64,000 bases of DNA, taken from assembly GCA_023101725.1 (NCBI GenBank), contig JALJCO010008621.1, positions 2,153,001 to 2,217,000 of the forward strand. Direction: 5' to 3'. A program made the translations under genes and the position numbers. This DNA comes from Atherinomorus stipes. Taxonomy: Eukaryota; Chordata; Actinopteri; Atheriniformes; Atherinidae. A model generated the notes under the pieces. That model did no database searches. It worked only from the letters and a program-made list of their open reading frames with translations, and was not told the DNA's origin. Within the stretch, counting starts at the first letter, position 1; the number at the start of each line of letters is the position of its first letter. Of the stretch, positions 11,907-26,194 are shown piece after piece.

Positions 11907-12100
11907 AGTCCATCAGACGCAGTTCAAATGTGAGGTGTGTTTTCATCCCTGCCTGTTTCATGGTCACGTGAATTCTAGGTTGTGAGGTAGCTTTGCGCTG
12001 ATCCATACCCTTAACTAACGGTAAGCAATGGAACAGGAGCCACAAAGCATGATGGGAATTATTCAAATGAATCCACCACAGGACCAATTACGCTGAGTCA

Positions 12101-14012
12101 TTGATTTGAAGTAGTGACCTTCATTGGACTAAAGAATGCAAATCTTTTTCATTCAACTTCTTTTAAAAAATAATCACAATTTGTACATGTTAAATGAAAA
12201 AAAAATCAATTTAATTAACCAAACAAGTTGACTTTTTTGAGTGAATTAATCATCAAATAAATAGGAAAGCTGTATAAAAGCAACATTGTTGGCCATGCAG
12301 GTGCAATTGTTTTGTTTAGTTGTTTGACCATTTCTATAACCTTAATACAGTATGCATGTGTTGCAAAAAAAAAACAAAAAAACAAAAAACGTACTACCAA
12401 AAGCATTAAATGTGCCATTATTCAGTGTATGATCAGCAACTTTAATTGTCATTTAAAAAATTGTTGTCCTTGCTGTAGGTATTCAATGTATGTGGCAGAT
12501 TCTATCCAATCAACTGTGCCAGGCACAGTTAAAAACAGCAGTTAAACAAATACTGCACATCTGCAGAGTGAGAAGTACATTGGGACAATCTTCTTTAAAA
12601 CAATAGGCTATTGTATTCAAAATGAACTGGTTATATTGGGTTTCATTAACTGCATTTTGTTGTTTTAAAATATCATTGTGTTTTTTTAAATAAAAAGAAA
12701 TCTGCTTGTGTTGACAGTAAAAAAGAAGATTAGTAGCATTTATTCTAACATAAAACTATTGCATAATACTAACATCAGTGTATCATTTCTTAGAGTGCAC
12801 ACCTGACACTGATAGCAAAACTATCATTTATATGAGGCTTTGTTCAGAAGGTCTTTCTAACATATGAAGATAATCCGTTTTATATGACCTGTCTGTAGTC
12901 TAGAAGCAGTTACTGAATTTGTGTGCAAGTGATGTGCAAAGAGTTAAACAAATGGTATTTTAGTAACTTGTCTGCTTATCGATCATGTGCCGAGTAGTAT
13001 CAGATGAGCACAGTGACCATTTATCCAACAAGACATGAAATTAATGCACACACACACAAAAAGTCAAATCATTTGAGGATTCTGCTTGCCATGTTTACAG
13101 TTCTGAATAATTAATCATTTCCCTGATGTGTGCATTGTGTATAATATGTACAACTTTCTCACTTAGGAGACACTCAAACTAATCCCTTTGCTGAATGGAA
13201 AAAGCAGGTATGTCATGAATTCAGAGGAAAGCCTCTTAAAGTAAGTTGGCTGTAATAAACACAGCTTCACGACCTATTAAATGTTATGATTTTTGGAAAA
13301 GTCTGGATGTGCAAGGTAGCTGGTTCACTGTTTTTCCTGAAATGTAAGAAGGACCTAATGTTCTGTTTCTGTTCCGTGTGCAGAGGCAGTCCACTTAACT
13401 GTGTTTTCCAGCAAAGATGGGCTTTGAGGCCTCTTGTTATTTGGCAAGAGATTAGTTTGGACAATGTGAAAGCATGAGACGGTGCCTGAAAGCAGGTGTC
13501 TCAAACCAAAAGCATGAGAGTTGGCGACCCTTCGCCATGATTATTTTTCTCCCTGTGAATTCTATTTAGACGGGTGTTTTTCCTTCGGCGTTGTGGGCCC
13601 AGAGTATGAACTTGAATATATTGCTGGAGATGAAAGAGTCTAGTCATTTTAATATTTTGGATAAAAAGTCCCTTCTTCAGGACTACTTGTTCCCTGCACT
13701 AGTTGTTTATCATTAACAAACCACCACAAGATTCTCAGCCTGTGGGAAAGACTGGTGAAAAGTGGGCACAACTATTAACGAAAAGGGAAAAAACAAAGCA
13801 AAGAAAACCACTCATCACAATACACTTAGGTCCCAGAAATTATTTCAAAGCAAGAAACTGATAAAAGCCAAGATTTGGTTTAATAATTTAGCAACAGCCT
13901 TGGTTAGCAACAAATCTGCCCAAACCAAACATAATTTTAATTTACGAATATTGCATGAGATACAAATTCTTACCTGGAAAGGTTTTGGTGCACCCATTGC
14001 ATGGAACAGAGT
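12101..14012. other. Intergenic sequence without recognised genes
   Basis: AT-rich, with A/T runs near 12365-12390 and 13050. No repeat family or exon was recognised. Confidence 0.45.
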
Positions 14013-14046
14013 ATTGTTATTGTTATTGTTATCATTATCATCATCA

Positions 14047-14132
<86 letters not shown>

Positions 14133-14175
14133 GTTGTTGTTGTTGTTGTTGTTGTCATTATTGTTGTTGTTGTAT
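14013..14175. repeat. (TTA)n/(TTG)n compound microsatellite
   Basis: TTG/TTA and TCA units lead into about 30 TTA units, then TTG units. The long poly-Leu, poly-Tyr, poly-Cys and poly-Ile frames here come only from the repeat. Confidence 0.97.
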
Positions 14176-16452
14176 TTTATTTTATCTTATTTACTTATTT
14201 TTTTTGTCCTGAGGACAAAATGCTGTGGGGAAAAAAATAAGACATATGATAGTGCTGTAATACTTAATTAACAAATCTGTAAGATTTCTGTGAAAAGCAG
14301 ATCACATTCCAGTTAATACCCATCCCTGCTGTGCATGCTGATTCTTTTATGTCACTGCTTGTAATGCAAAGTTGTCCTGTATCAAAACCCTTTGTAAAAA
14401 TTGCCATTGCTACTTTTGTGTAAAAGCACGAAGGCTTTCAGACGGATTTAAGTGCATCTAGTTGCTGCCAGATTAATGGATAGGAGTGCATGTCTAAAAG
14501 GAGTTTATGTGCTGTTTTTCTTTTTTTCTGGATCAGTCTTCATTTTGAAAATGCTAAAGGCCAAAAAAGAATATGCCTGAAAGGTGGTTGTCATCTTGTT
14601 GTTGCTTACCATATTGCAGTGATCACCATGCTTTTTAGCTTGTACCTATCCATGTTCTTCAGCTTTATTAACACACACACACACACAGACATCTTGATAG
14701 GATTTCTTAGCAGGCACGAATAGATTTTCAGCTGTAATTGGTTTTGTCACAGTGTTCTGCACCTTCAAAACAAGACTATTGATTGAGATTTCATGAGTGT
14801 TTTTGTTGCTTGAGACAGTTGTGGTCTTTTCAGCAAAGCTTTGCGCAACAAGGTTATTTTTCTTTCCTTACATCCTTGTATGTGTGTTTATGGAGAGAAT
14901 CATATCAAACTGGAAATGTAAATGACAAAGAGGATCATTCATGTTGTTTCTTTGATGATTTTTTTTCGTTCCCTGAGGACAAAGTCAATAATCAAGCTAA
15001 AGCTAAGCCATTAGTATTGCATAATAGGCTTTAGTCCAATATGCACTGAAATGATATACTCCATTTTAATCTTAATCCTTAAATCGGGAGTTTAGCAGCA
15101 TCTCTGACCTTGAACTGAGAGAAAACTTGTTTTCGCACTTCTTTTCACTGAGCACAGATTGAAAGAATATCTGCTGCTGCTGTTTCTGTTCTACACTTTA
15201 TCCTCTCATTTTGTCCTTGCACACCTGGCCTATTGCATTAACCCCACAGATTTAGAGGTAGAAGAAAGGGATGCACTGTATGCAAACAGATGGATGTGAT
15301 CTAGCTGCATCACCTTAACAAGATGTCCCTGCTGAACACCATCTGCCAAACTATCTACAGTCTGCCAGGTCTGCATTAGAGCAGGATGGAGAAGGTACGT
15401 GCAAATGTGAACTGACTGCAGCAGTAAAGTATCAGGAAATAACTTTATGTCAATCATGAAATTATGCCAAAGGCAAAAGCTTTATAGTTACTTTAGCTTT
15501 ATTCATCATCTGTGTGTGATGGTGCTGTTTTTCAAGAAAAAATAAAATCCTATAAAATCCATAGCCTATGTACTCATTTAACCTATTTGCTAAGTTTTAA
15601 TCTACGGACCACGTTACTGTTTTTCATAGAAAAGAATTTGCTATAATGAGCTCCATTGCTTTGTTTAGTTTTAACTTCTGTTTAGTGTTGAAGCAGAAAA
15701 TTACAACAATTATACATCTGTTGCTTTTCATTTTAGCTTACATTTTAATAAACTTTAGACCATGTTTATATGTGAAACAAATAGCAAGAGGAACTGACAG
15801 GCAATGATTCACCTGCACAGCTGGCCGGGCCAGTGAATAAGTTATTGTTCAGAATGTTTTGTGAGGTGTGTTTTAGTTTTAGTAAGCGTTCACACAGCCC
15901 ATCTGTCAGAACGAAATAGTTTTGTAGGTTTCTTTAAAGCCAGACGTGAATTACATCAGCATTTCTAACAAGTGTGTGCATCCTCCTGCACAACTGCCTG
16001 TATGTTGACGTTTCCAGCTTGTTTTTTTTTTTTACTTCACTTGCTCCTCCAGACTCCTGAGTCACATGTTAGGTGATGCTTTGTGGTTTTTGTGTTTGTT
16101 TTTTTGTTTGTTTTTTTGCATTCATGTACTGCTTTGTTAGATTTAGGCCCCAAAACTACACAATGTTTAGTTAAACTTGACATAAAAAAAAGTAAGGATA
16201 TTGGTATTTAATCTACTATTGCTTTGTTTCATTTGTGCACTGTGCTCAGTGCTGACACTTGACTTGTCAAATCTTCTCAGCCAATCCTAAAGAACTTATT
16301 TTACTGTTGTTTGTCATTTCTGAGTTTGTGGTACCCCAGGTGCTGAAAGTGAGGTGTCTGATTGATGCTTGATTAACAGCACCTGTGAGCATGAACCCTA
16401 CTATGGCGGGAAGTTGGATTATATGGTAACACTTTGGATAAGATGAGAGGAA
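14176..16452. other. Intergenic sequence without recognised genes
   Basis: Contains a short CA repeat near 14669-14688 and T runs near 16021 and 16100. Nothing coding was recognised. Confidence 0.45.
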
Positions 16453-17162
16453 TATGGAGCTAAATCAGGGCCATAATGTTGGAAATATTTGAAATTGAAA
16501 AAATGTACAATGAGACTGGAAGTCATGTTTTTACTGTGAAACTTGAAAAGAAGATAACTGTTTTTTAAAAAATGGATGTATAAAATTTTTATATCAAATT
16601 TGAATTTCAGTGAAGGTGAATTAAAGTTTGGTATTTTTTCTAAATAAACCTTACCTATATCTTTTCAGAAATATGTTTTTTTCCAAGAGATGTTTTTTTT
16701 AGATGTTTTGTTTGTTTGTTTGTTTGTTTGTTTTTTCAGTTTCAGATTTTTTTTTTTTTTTTTGTTCAGATTCAGTACTTTCCAATAATAGTTTCCAAAG
16801 AAAAACATTTTCCAATGCGCTATGCACTACTCCTCTGTTTCCTGTCTTTAATTATTGGACAAACTGATGAATCCAGGTGTGCCTCACCTCAGTAACCATG
16901 ACGACAATGGCCAGACACACCTGGATTCATCAGTTTGTCCAATAACGAAAGACAGGAAACAGAGGAGCACTACTAAATTCAGGAAGTATGGAGTTGTGCT
17001 TGTGCATATTGTTGCTGCACAATCTGTTCAGGAAGCACAATCCGTAGCGTCAGCTCATTTGCACGTGTGGAAACAAATAGTACTTCTGGATCGCCGTTGA
17101 ATCTGCTGGATAAGGAAAATAATGTCCTGAAAATAATATAATGGCCCTGATTTAGCTCCATA
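16453..17162. mobile_element. Mariner-like nonautonomous element, TA-flanked
   Basis: The terminal inverted repeat TGGAGCTAAATCAGGGCC at 16455 is matched by its complement ending at 17160. TA dinucleotides lie immediately outside both ends (16453-16454 and 17161-17162). The body has no transposase. It contains a (GTTT)n stretch at ~16708-16733 and a nested palindromic MITE at ~16821-17010. Confidence 0.7.
16821..17010. mobile_element. Palindromic MITE family, copy 1 (nested)
   Basis: A long palindrome. CTCTGTTTCCTGTCTTTAAT and ATTGGACAAACTGATGAATC at the left are mirrored by the complementary strings at ~16922-16970 around a short loop (AACCATGACGACAATGG). The left outer end is truncated relative to the copy at 63124-63347. 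Confidence 0.85.
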
Positions 17163-17169
17163 GAGGGAC

Positions 17170-17650
17170 ACCATGCTGATTGCTGCATAGAGCAACAGCT
17201 TTTGATAGAAACAGTATGATGGTGTGAGGCAGCATCACCCCATATGGAAAGATGCTGTAACCAGTGGCAACCACATTTCCACTATCTGGGACCACCATCC
17301 TCTCAGATGACAATGCTCACCCCCATAGAGTGGGCTTTATTAGAGACTACCTCCACAATTTGGGAGTGGAGAGGATGGATTGGGCTGTCTGCTTTCCTGA
17401 ACACTTGTGAGATCAGTTTGGACTCTGCAGTTTGTTCCAGTGACCAGCACAGCCATATTGGCTGACTTGTAACCAAATCTGAATGAGGAATGGGATGCCA
17501 TCCCACAGCAGTGTGTGACCAAGCTGGTGACCAGCATGAGGACGAGGTCCCAGGCTGGTGTGGCTGTGTTTGGTGCTTCTGCATGCTGGTGAAGCCCCTG
17601 TTTGTTAAATAAATAGTTAAATTGCAATCATGATTTTTTGTTTTTTCAGC
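17170..17650 (+). pseudogene. Tc1/mariner-type transposase C-terminal relic
   Basis: Translated with frameshifts, the + strand gives DNAHP-like sequence, then a GFIRDYLHNLG-like segment, then NEEWDAIPQQCVTKLVTSM and a final Arg/Gln-rich stretch. This order (D-N catalytic region, then EEWxxIPQ and LVxSM) is typical of Tc1/mariner transposase C-termini. Stops and a deletion of the SPDLNPIE-type segment make it nonfunctional. It abuts the mariner-like element on its left but need not belong to it. Confidence 0.7.
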
Positions 17651-19219
17651 TTTCATTCATCCAATCCAGGAAACAATTCCAAATGTGAAGCAAAAATAAA
17701 AGAAGCTGTTTGGCATTGGCAGAGTTTGGCAAATTTTTACAACCCACATAACTTGGCTGCTCATCCCACAGAAACATTTTCCTATTAAATGTTGCAGGAA
17801 AAAATTGAAAAATCACGCACATCCATGCATTCTGCAAATATCAATGGGAGCTATATCCAGTTTGTGCAGATCCGTTTTTTCCTTCCGATTAAATGTTGCT
17901 CCATTTAACAGGGAAATGGAGGATTTCCAATGATGAAAGATCTATTGTCAAGAAGCATTACAACAAAGAAATAATTAGCCAAATGCAAATTTCCTTACTT
18001 TTTGCGTGACGTTTTAGATTATAGCTTTGTTCATGTAGTTGTGGTGCTCATTGAACAATTTCTGCTTGGCAAATTTGGCAAAACACAGTTTTATTTGGTC
18101 TCTGTTATAAAAGATGTTCACACTTTGGGAGATTGTCTTCAAGCATTTTTGAATGAAGGGTTTTTTTTGGGGGGGGGGGGGGGGGGGGAGGGTGTCACAC
18201 CTGGCACTGGGGAGTGGGGGCGTACGTAAAAAAAAAAAAAAAATGGAATGGATCATGTGTGCTGCACAAATCAAGATAAACCAACTGTCATTATCGGTGA
18301 AGTTGACCCTATGTTGAAGCCATAAATATGCAAATAGTGGCAGTTGGCTGTGGGAGCGTACCCGACCCTTTCCTTGTACTTGATTCAAGACCCAAAAAGT
18401 CCAGATGAAAGCTGAATGAGAAACTAGAGGCATCGTCAGAATGCTTGTTGGCAAACGAATAGGTGGTCCCATTTTTTACAGTGTAATGGTTATTTGCCAT
18501 TGTGAAAATTAAATGAAAGAAACCAATATGCATGCTTAAGTTGGTCATTTGTTTAAGTAGCAAACTCACCCCTTTTAAAAAGCCTTTTCATGCAAAAATA
18601 ATGCCTCATTTTAAAGCTTAACAGTGAAATTCCCCATGACTGCATGGGGAATTGTGTATTTTGATGCATTTGTGGAAATATCTGATGCACTTCATAAGCA
18701 TGTACTTTAAATAAGGAGATAATTAAAATAATATGACACACTAAGAGTTGAAATGTTCCTAAGTTGCCAACAATAAAAACAAACTGAAGAAGGATAACTA
18801 TCCTGTATTTCAAAACCACCTTCCTGATAAAATGTAAGCCCCCCAATTCTTAATATCATGGCAGGAAAAAAAAAAAAATGGTTTTCTGTGTCCTTGAAGT
18901 AGCAGAATCGGAGCTCTGTAGACCAGACTAGTTCTATTGCATCAATTAGAAAGAGATCTAAAGTCACACAAATTCAGCTCCTTGTTGTGTCCCCTGGTTT
19001 TCCTGCAGAACGTTGCATCATCCTGAAAAAATCAATAACTTTAACTTCTCTTGTCATGGACATTTTATTAAAATGAAATCTGATGAGGCAGCTGATGCCC
19101 AGATAGTCTATGCTAACACAACTACGTCACATTAATTTACTTCCTCATGTACCCTGGCAGCTAGGGCCATGCTAAAATATATATTTACCTATTACTCTAT
19201 TGCATTCCCATAAACAGTA
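17651..19219. other. Intergenic sequence with a poly-G tract
   Basis: No gene recognised. A G run of about 20 at 18169-18188 follows a short T run. An A run lies at 18229-18243. Confidence 0.5.
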
Positions 19220-20275
19220 TTGAAGTAATGAGATGCAGTTAATTAGGTTTCAGTTGGGGATGCTGGTATTTCATGGTTATAATAAACATTCCTCCACAAA
19301 TGCCACTTTAGAACATTTTTCATTTGCTGCTTTCTGCATTATTCTTCATTCTCCAGCTCCACTTGCACTAATATTTTTCTTGCCTCTTCATTTTTTTCCC
19401 TCCTGGATGTGCTTCCATGTCTCATGATGTGAAAATGTGTTTGCTGAGAAATAAGCTAAACATTTTTTGCCCATGGGCAGACTCCCTGAGACAAATAATT
19501 CATTTAGACCAACTGTCCTTGTCTCCTCTCCCACACGCTATAGCACTGTGTATTGAACTAAATTGCTCTTTATTGCCAGTAAAAATAATTTTGCTACTGC
19601 CCATTAAGATCCAATTTCCCACACACAGATATCCACTAACACAGGATATTAGTCTAATTTGATTCTCTGCTTGGCACAATATTAAAACAGGTTAGGCAAG
19701 TTTAAAATAAAGTGAGATCACAGAATGACTCAGCTCATCTTTCCACATTTCCACAGCCTATCACTGCTAAAGCTCTGATAGAAATAAACATTTCTCTGTC
19801 AGTTGCGAAACAGAAACATCAGAAAAATATAGTTTAAAGAAAAATACTAAGCTCTAATGCTAAAACAACCAGCATTAAATACACTCAAATGTTTGAAATT
19901 CCCATCAGGACTGAATTATAGTTTAAGGTGGATATAATTTGACCATTTTATGCTGGCCATTCAGTCATCTGAACATCACCCAAGATGAGAATGTCTTTTC
20001 ATATTACATTTGTCAGGAGATGAGCAAGAATAATGAGCTCCCTATTCAAATTAACACACGTCAACACTGATTTGGGACTAAAAAGAAAAAAAATTAAAAA
20101 AGGAAGAAAAAAATCTTTCAATTGGATATTACTGAATTTTGGCCCTCCACATACTGTCAATGTGGAAATAATTAGTTTCCAATCAAATCATATTTATAGT
20201 AATCTGATTAAAACCTTTGATGTTTCCATGGACAATAATGCACTGAGAAATTAGCTGGTATTAACGGTTATTTAC
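19220..20275. other. Repeat-free, TAAT-rich stretch; possible conserved noncoding DNA
   Basis: About 1 kb without recognisable repeats or open frames of interest. It is dense in TAAT/ATTA-type homeodomain cores (for example around 19480-19660 and 20100-20230). Conservation cannot be tested from one sequence. Confidence 0.25.
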
Positions 20276-21227
20276 AATACATTGTAGGCTGTACTATTTG
20301 AAATATATTGTTAAATATTTTCTTTTGTTGTTAAGAATTGTAAATTTAATCCAGAAATTTCATGTGTTTCAGAACAAATTCTACAAAACAACATCAATGA
20401 TTTCATCTATACCTCTTTACCTCTTTAAAATCATGGAACCTGTAGATGATGGTTTGCAGTAAAGTTAAATATGCAGTTTGCTGTTAAATCTTTCAAATTT
20501 AAAAGCGTGATAGTGTTTTACAGATAAGGGAACCAATCTGGAGCCACAGCTGTGATAACAATATACTGCTTGAGGCAGAGAATGAGATTGTACAGTGAAC
20601 TGTGTAAAAGGTTGAATTATTGTCTTCCAGAACCCAGGTAATAAAAAAGTACAGTAAAATGGAAAGATCAACTAAATGGAATTTTTTTTTTTTGTTTTTG
20701 TTCTTATTGTTTTGTTTTTTGTTTTTGTTTTTTGTTTATTCATTCATATTTAGATTTTCATTCAAGAAAGACCACTCACAGATAAGGGTTTGTGCTAGAA
20801 CATAACAATGAAGAAAATGATCACTTTAAATGATTAATTTTACAAAAATACATCTATACTCACATGTTGGGCCACATTTGCTAATATAAATCAAATCATT
20901 TCATGACGTGCTGATTTTTTTTCATGCTTCTTCTGGTATAAAGGATCTATTGGAAACTGAGGCTTCATAGCACTGTTTAAATTACTTTTCCAGTTTCACC
21001 AATTGACAGTCATGGCTCAGCCTTTGTGTTGTATTGCCGGTTGATCCTTAAAAGCTCGTAAGGATGGAGTTAGTTTATTTAAATATTGCAAAATTTAGCT
21101 CAAAATTTAATGAGATGGTCAAAGTTTTACTTTTCCCTCGGCATCATGAAAAATATATGACTAAATGCTAACGGGTTAACTGCTTCATGAAATTAAATGA
21201 AAAATACTTTATTCATCCAAGCTTAAA

Positions 21228-22922
<1,695 letters not shown>

Positions 22923-22930
22923 TTCTAAAG

Positions 22931-23214
22931 CAGTGGTTCTCAAACTTTTTTTGCAGGGCCCCCACTTTCATTGGAAATTGTAATGTCAACCCCCCCCCCC
23001 CCCCCATCCCACCACTGCTACCACATGCACCCAAACATTTACCATGAGACACATGAAAAAATGCACGGCATTTGGGGGGCGGGCAATGCTTTTTGAGTCA
23101 TCATTTGTTAATTAGTACTTTAAAGAAAATGCCTATTTTTTGTTAGAAGGACAAAATCTATAGGCCTGGCTGGGCCCCCCCTGACAGGCCCGCCCCCCAG
23201 TTTGAGAACCACTG
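22931..23214. mobile_element. hAT-type MITE with 8-bp target duplication
   Basis: Terminal inverted repeats CAGTGGTTCTCAAACT and AGTTTGAGAACCACTG bound a 284-bp element. The 8-bp direct duplication TTCTAAAG lies at 22923-22930 and 23215-23222. This is the hAT signature of terminal sequence and duplication length. The interior is GC-rich with a C run and no coding capacity. Confidence 0.95.
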
Positions 23215-23489
23215 TTCTAAAGGTTTAGCAGACACCACTGCTGTTCAGTTCTGTACAATTATGATGTGGAACTATGATGCTCATTTGACAGCAGGCCAAA
23301 AATGTTTGTCTTTAAGTACAGCGCAGGTTACAGCTTTTTTTCAGAGTCTAGGGACCATCAAAACTCACTAGTTTTCAAGATGCATTGTGGGTAATTTTAA
23401 GTGCACTACTTTTTTCTTTCTGGACATTCAGACACCCCTACAAAATGGTGTGATCCCTGTAGAGGATAGGGTGTACATTCAGACACAGC

Positions 23490-23560
23490 CCAGGTGTGCC
23501 TGTCCTCAGTAACCACAAAGACAATGGCCAGACACACCTGGATTAAACAAATCTGTTAGC
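23490..23560. mobile_element. Palindromic MITE family, copy 2 (core only)
   Basis: The inner part of the palindrome is readable: CAGGTGTGCCTGTCCTCAGT ... AATGGCCAGACACACCTGGA. The outer arms are diverged or lost. Confidence 0.7.
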
Positions 23561-24581
23561 GACGTGGAAATATCCTCCTTCATTCCAGAAAGTTTCCTAA
23601 ATATGTAGCCTATAAAGATGTTTTGGGAATAATAAAACCCACTGTTTTACTCCTACATACCTAAAATAAGAGGTACCAAGAAGATATTGAATGACAGGAA
23701 AACCCTCTGTGGATTTTAAGACATCCTACTGTGGTCAAACATTTCAGTCATTAAGACTCATTGTGGAAGGATAAGACGTTCTAACATCCAGGAACATTTA
23801 GGTGCGGGTTTCATTGAAGCATATAATAGAACAACACACATGTTCATCTGTTAAGTTTCATTAGGATGAATGCAAATGCCATCTTTGCTCATCCAATCTG
23901 GGTAATCACATCTGACACATATGCAGTTGCGGAATTGCGTCATCTCATTACATGCATTGTGTTTGTGTGTTTGAATTGAATGAATAATGCATGTTGATCG
24001 TTGTTAAATTATCACTCAGCTCTTGGCCATCAGCAGGACGATGGTAGAAATAGACGAAGATGTGCAAAAAACATCCATAAATTGATCCCTTGCATGAATA
24101 AATGGTCCAAACAGCCTTTTTAAACATGAACATCATTTCTATAACAAACGATCCTCCTTTGGAAAAGATGTGGTGTATCATACATGAGCTGTTACTACTG
24201 TATCTTACATCATTTTTAAAATGGGTGTTATGCGATAAGCAAGCAAGGATGATATGACCCGTCATTCTGTGGCAGTGATAACACACACATTGATATCTAG
24301 ATGAATGGTAGAGAGTGATTTCTGATTGGCGAGGAGCAAAAACTGCATTTCAGTACTTATCTGAAATATGACCCCCTGTGTACAAATGCCATGCATTTAT
24401 TTACATCACAACATGCCATGTATTTTTTTCTCTGATATTTCTGTTAAAAGAAGCAAAGGGGAAAATTGTTATACTGTAAATGCAGCAATCAATGTTTGAC
24501 TTACCCAAAAGTATCTTACAGTTGAGAATCTGTCTCGTGGTAGGGCATAAGGAAATTAGGATTATTTTCTGATATTCTTAA

Positions 24582-25095
24582 AGGTAGAGTCCGAAGTTTC
24601 CCCCCTGAAAATAAACGTTAGACTTGTGCAAGTGAAATCTGTCTCAAACCACGCCTTTGGGCGTGCCGTGGGGCGTTTGAATGCAACTCCCTCTCCCCCT
24701 TTCTGTAATTTGCTCTTTAGCTTTGTTATGGTCCGGTTGGGACGTTTCTGGGTGGAGATTTCTGTTTATATGGCCAGCCAATGACAGAGCTAAGGCCATG
24801 ACGCTGTGTGGAAATAAGCTCATGATTGGAGCAGACATCAGTCACTCGAAATCTGGAAGGAAAAAAAAGAGAGAGAAAAATGGCAGATGCACCAAAGAAA
24901 AAGTAAATGCTTTAGTGCACGTTGGAAAACCAGGGTTAATATTGTTTTGGCTTTTACCCGCTTCTGAGCTCTGAAGGAGAGGATTGAAGCTGAATAGGCT
25001 GAAGAACGAGGCGGCCATTAGCCTGAGAGGGAGGGGCGCTAAGTTTGAATACTGTTGTTTGCAAAAACCAGTGGGGGGGACTCCGGACTATACCT
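24582..25095. mobile_element. MITE flanked by TTAA
   Basis: The left end AGGTAGAGTCCGAAGT and the right end ACTCCGGACTATACCT are near inverted repeats. TTAA lies immediately outside at 24578-24581 and 25096-25099. The ~514-bp body has no recognised transposase. TTAA suggests piggyBac-type integration, but the tip is not a typical CCC..., so the superfamily is uncertain. Confidence 0.65.
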
Positions 25096-25391
25096 TTAAA
25101 CAAATATTGGAAGGTTTCCTCTAAAATTTGGTAGTAGTGGCATGAATCCAAAATATTTTGGTAATTATTTGCTAGTTTAAGTTTTTTTTTTCCTTTAGAT
25201 GTGTCAAATGCCATCCATTATGCAGATTATCTCCATCACCCAGTTTGAAGGTACTGTATGTTAAATCCATTTCACCTCTTTGTCTTCATCTATTTTAATG
25301 GTATCTATCAAATACTTTTAAAGTTAATTAGGTTTAACTTTAGAGTTGATGACACGACCTTGACTTTATGTACATTTTGCAATACGACCAA

Positions 25392-26125
25392 GGCCGTTTC
25401 TCAATTCCTAGTTTGCGTACTGCATACTCGTGTACTTGTAAGTACAGACTTGTGGGTCCGTACTGGAAGTTTGCACTTGTGGAGTTCACAAGCACGGACT
25501 CCGTCTACTTGACGGATTGGGACAGCGCAAACTTGTGACATCACTGCCAACGGTGTGCAGCAAGTGAGCAAGAGCTGCCTGTCAACATTAAGATAATATT
25601 GTGTTATTCTACAGTTTGTTATTTATTGTTGTGGAGATGTACTGAAACAAATGAAAACAATTTAAATAACTGCTCCAAAACAATTATACTAAGTGGATGT
25701 TTTTTGTTGTTTTTTCCCCAATGTGTAAATTACATTTATTTCCAATACATAAGCACATTAATGCAAATGGACAATCAGATCATAATTATATAATTAAAAA
25801 CACCTGTGAGAGGAAAGCGGGAGAAAGAAATGCAGATAAAAGGCCAAGAACAGTAATAAATGGAAATGACGCTCAGGTTTTGTTGTTGGAGGCGGAGGAG
25901 GGAAGAGGAGGCTGCCTAACGCGTTTGCGTGGTGCATGCTGGGATTTAAGTACACACAAGCCTCCTCTGATGCATGCTCAGTAAAACGGGTAGAGGAAGT
26001 TTTCATTGGGCAATTTCCAGCGTACTTGCCGAGAAGCGAACTTTTAAATGGAACATGACTTGGACAGTGGGTGATGACCTTTCATGAGTTTACGAGCCCG
26101 CAAGTTCGCATATTGAGAAGCGGCT
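25392..26125. mobile_element. hAT-like nonautonomous element (ttctcaat ends)
   Basis: GGCCGTTTCTCAAT at the left and ATTGAGAAGCGGCT at the right form short inverted ends. Subterminal GTACT/CTTG motifs repeat on the left side (TACTCGTGTACTTGTAAGTA). No transposase frame. The target duplication could not be confirmed. Confidence 0.55.
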
Positions 26126-26194
26126 CAAGAGAAAATAAGTAGCAACACATCTGAGTCAGACTCAGACTTGTCTGCTAATTAGCCATTGATATGA

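Larger units (their letters stand above)
10900..12100. mobile_element. THAP-domain DNA transposon relic (ISL2EU/P-like)
   Basis: On the + strand from 11014 a frame opens MPRSCAVYGCHKYNYHTEV and reaches FFQFPK. This matches the start of a THAP zinc finger (Met-Pro, C-x4-C, then F-x-F-P), after which it degrades. On the minus strand, about 11640-11830 encodes YIERLAAEARKRYKTKLVSD and then a tryptophan-rich stretch. This resembles the N-terminal region of the second protein carried by fish ISL2EU-type elements. The convergent layout fits a two-gene transposon. Ends and target duplication were not resolved. Family assignment rests on remembered similarity and is moderate. Confidence 0.5.

Noticed and set aside
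13762..14271. 169-codon poly-Leu frame and overlapping poly-Tyr/poly-Ile frames
   Set aside because: They translate the (TTA)n/(TTG)n microsatellite and have no coding character outside it.
23948..24286. 112-codon minus-strand frame
   Set aside because: No domain, and composition like translated intergenic AT-rich DNA.
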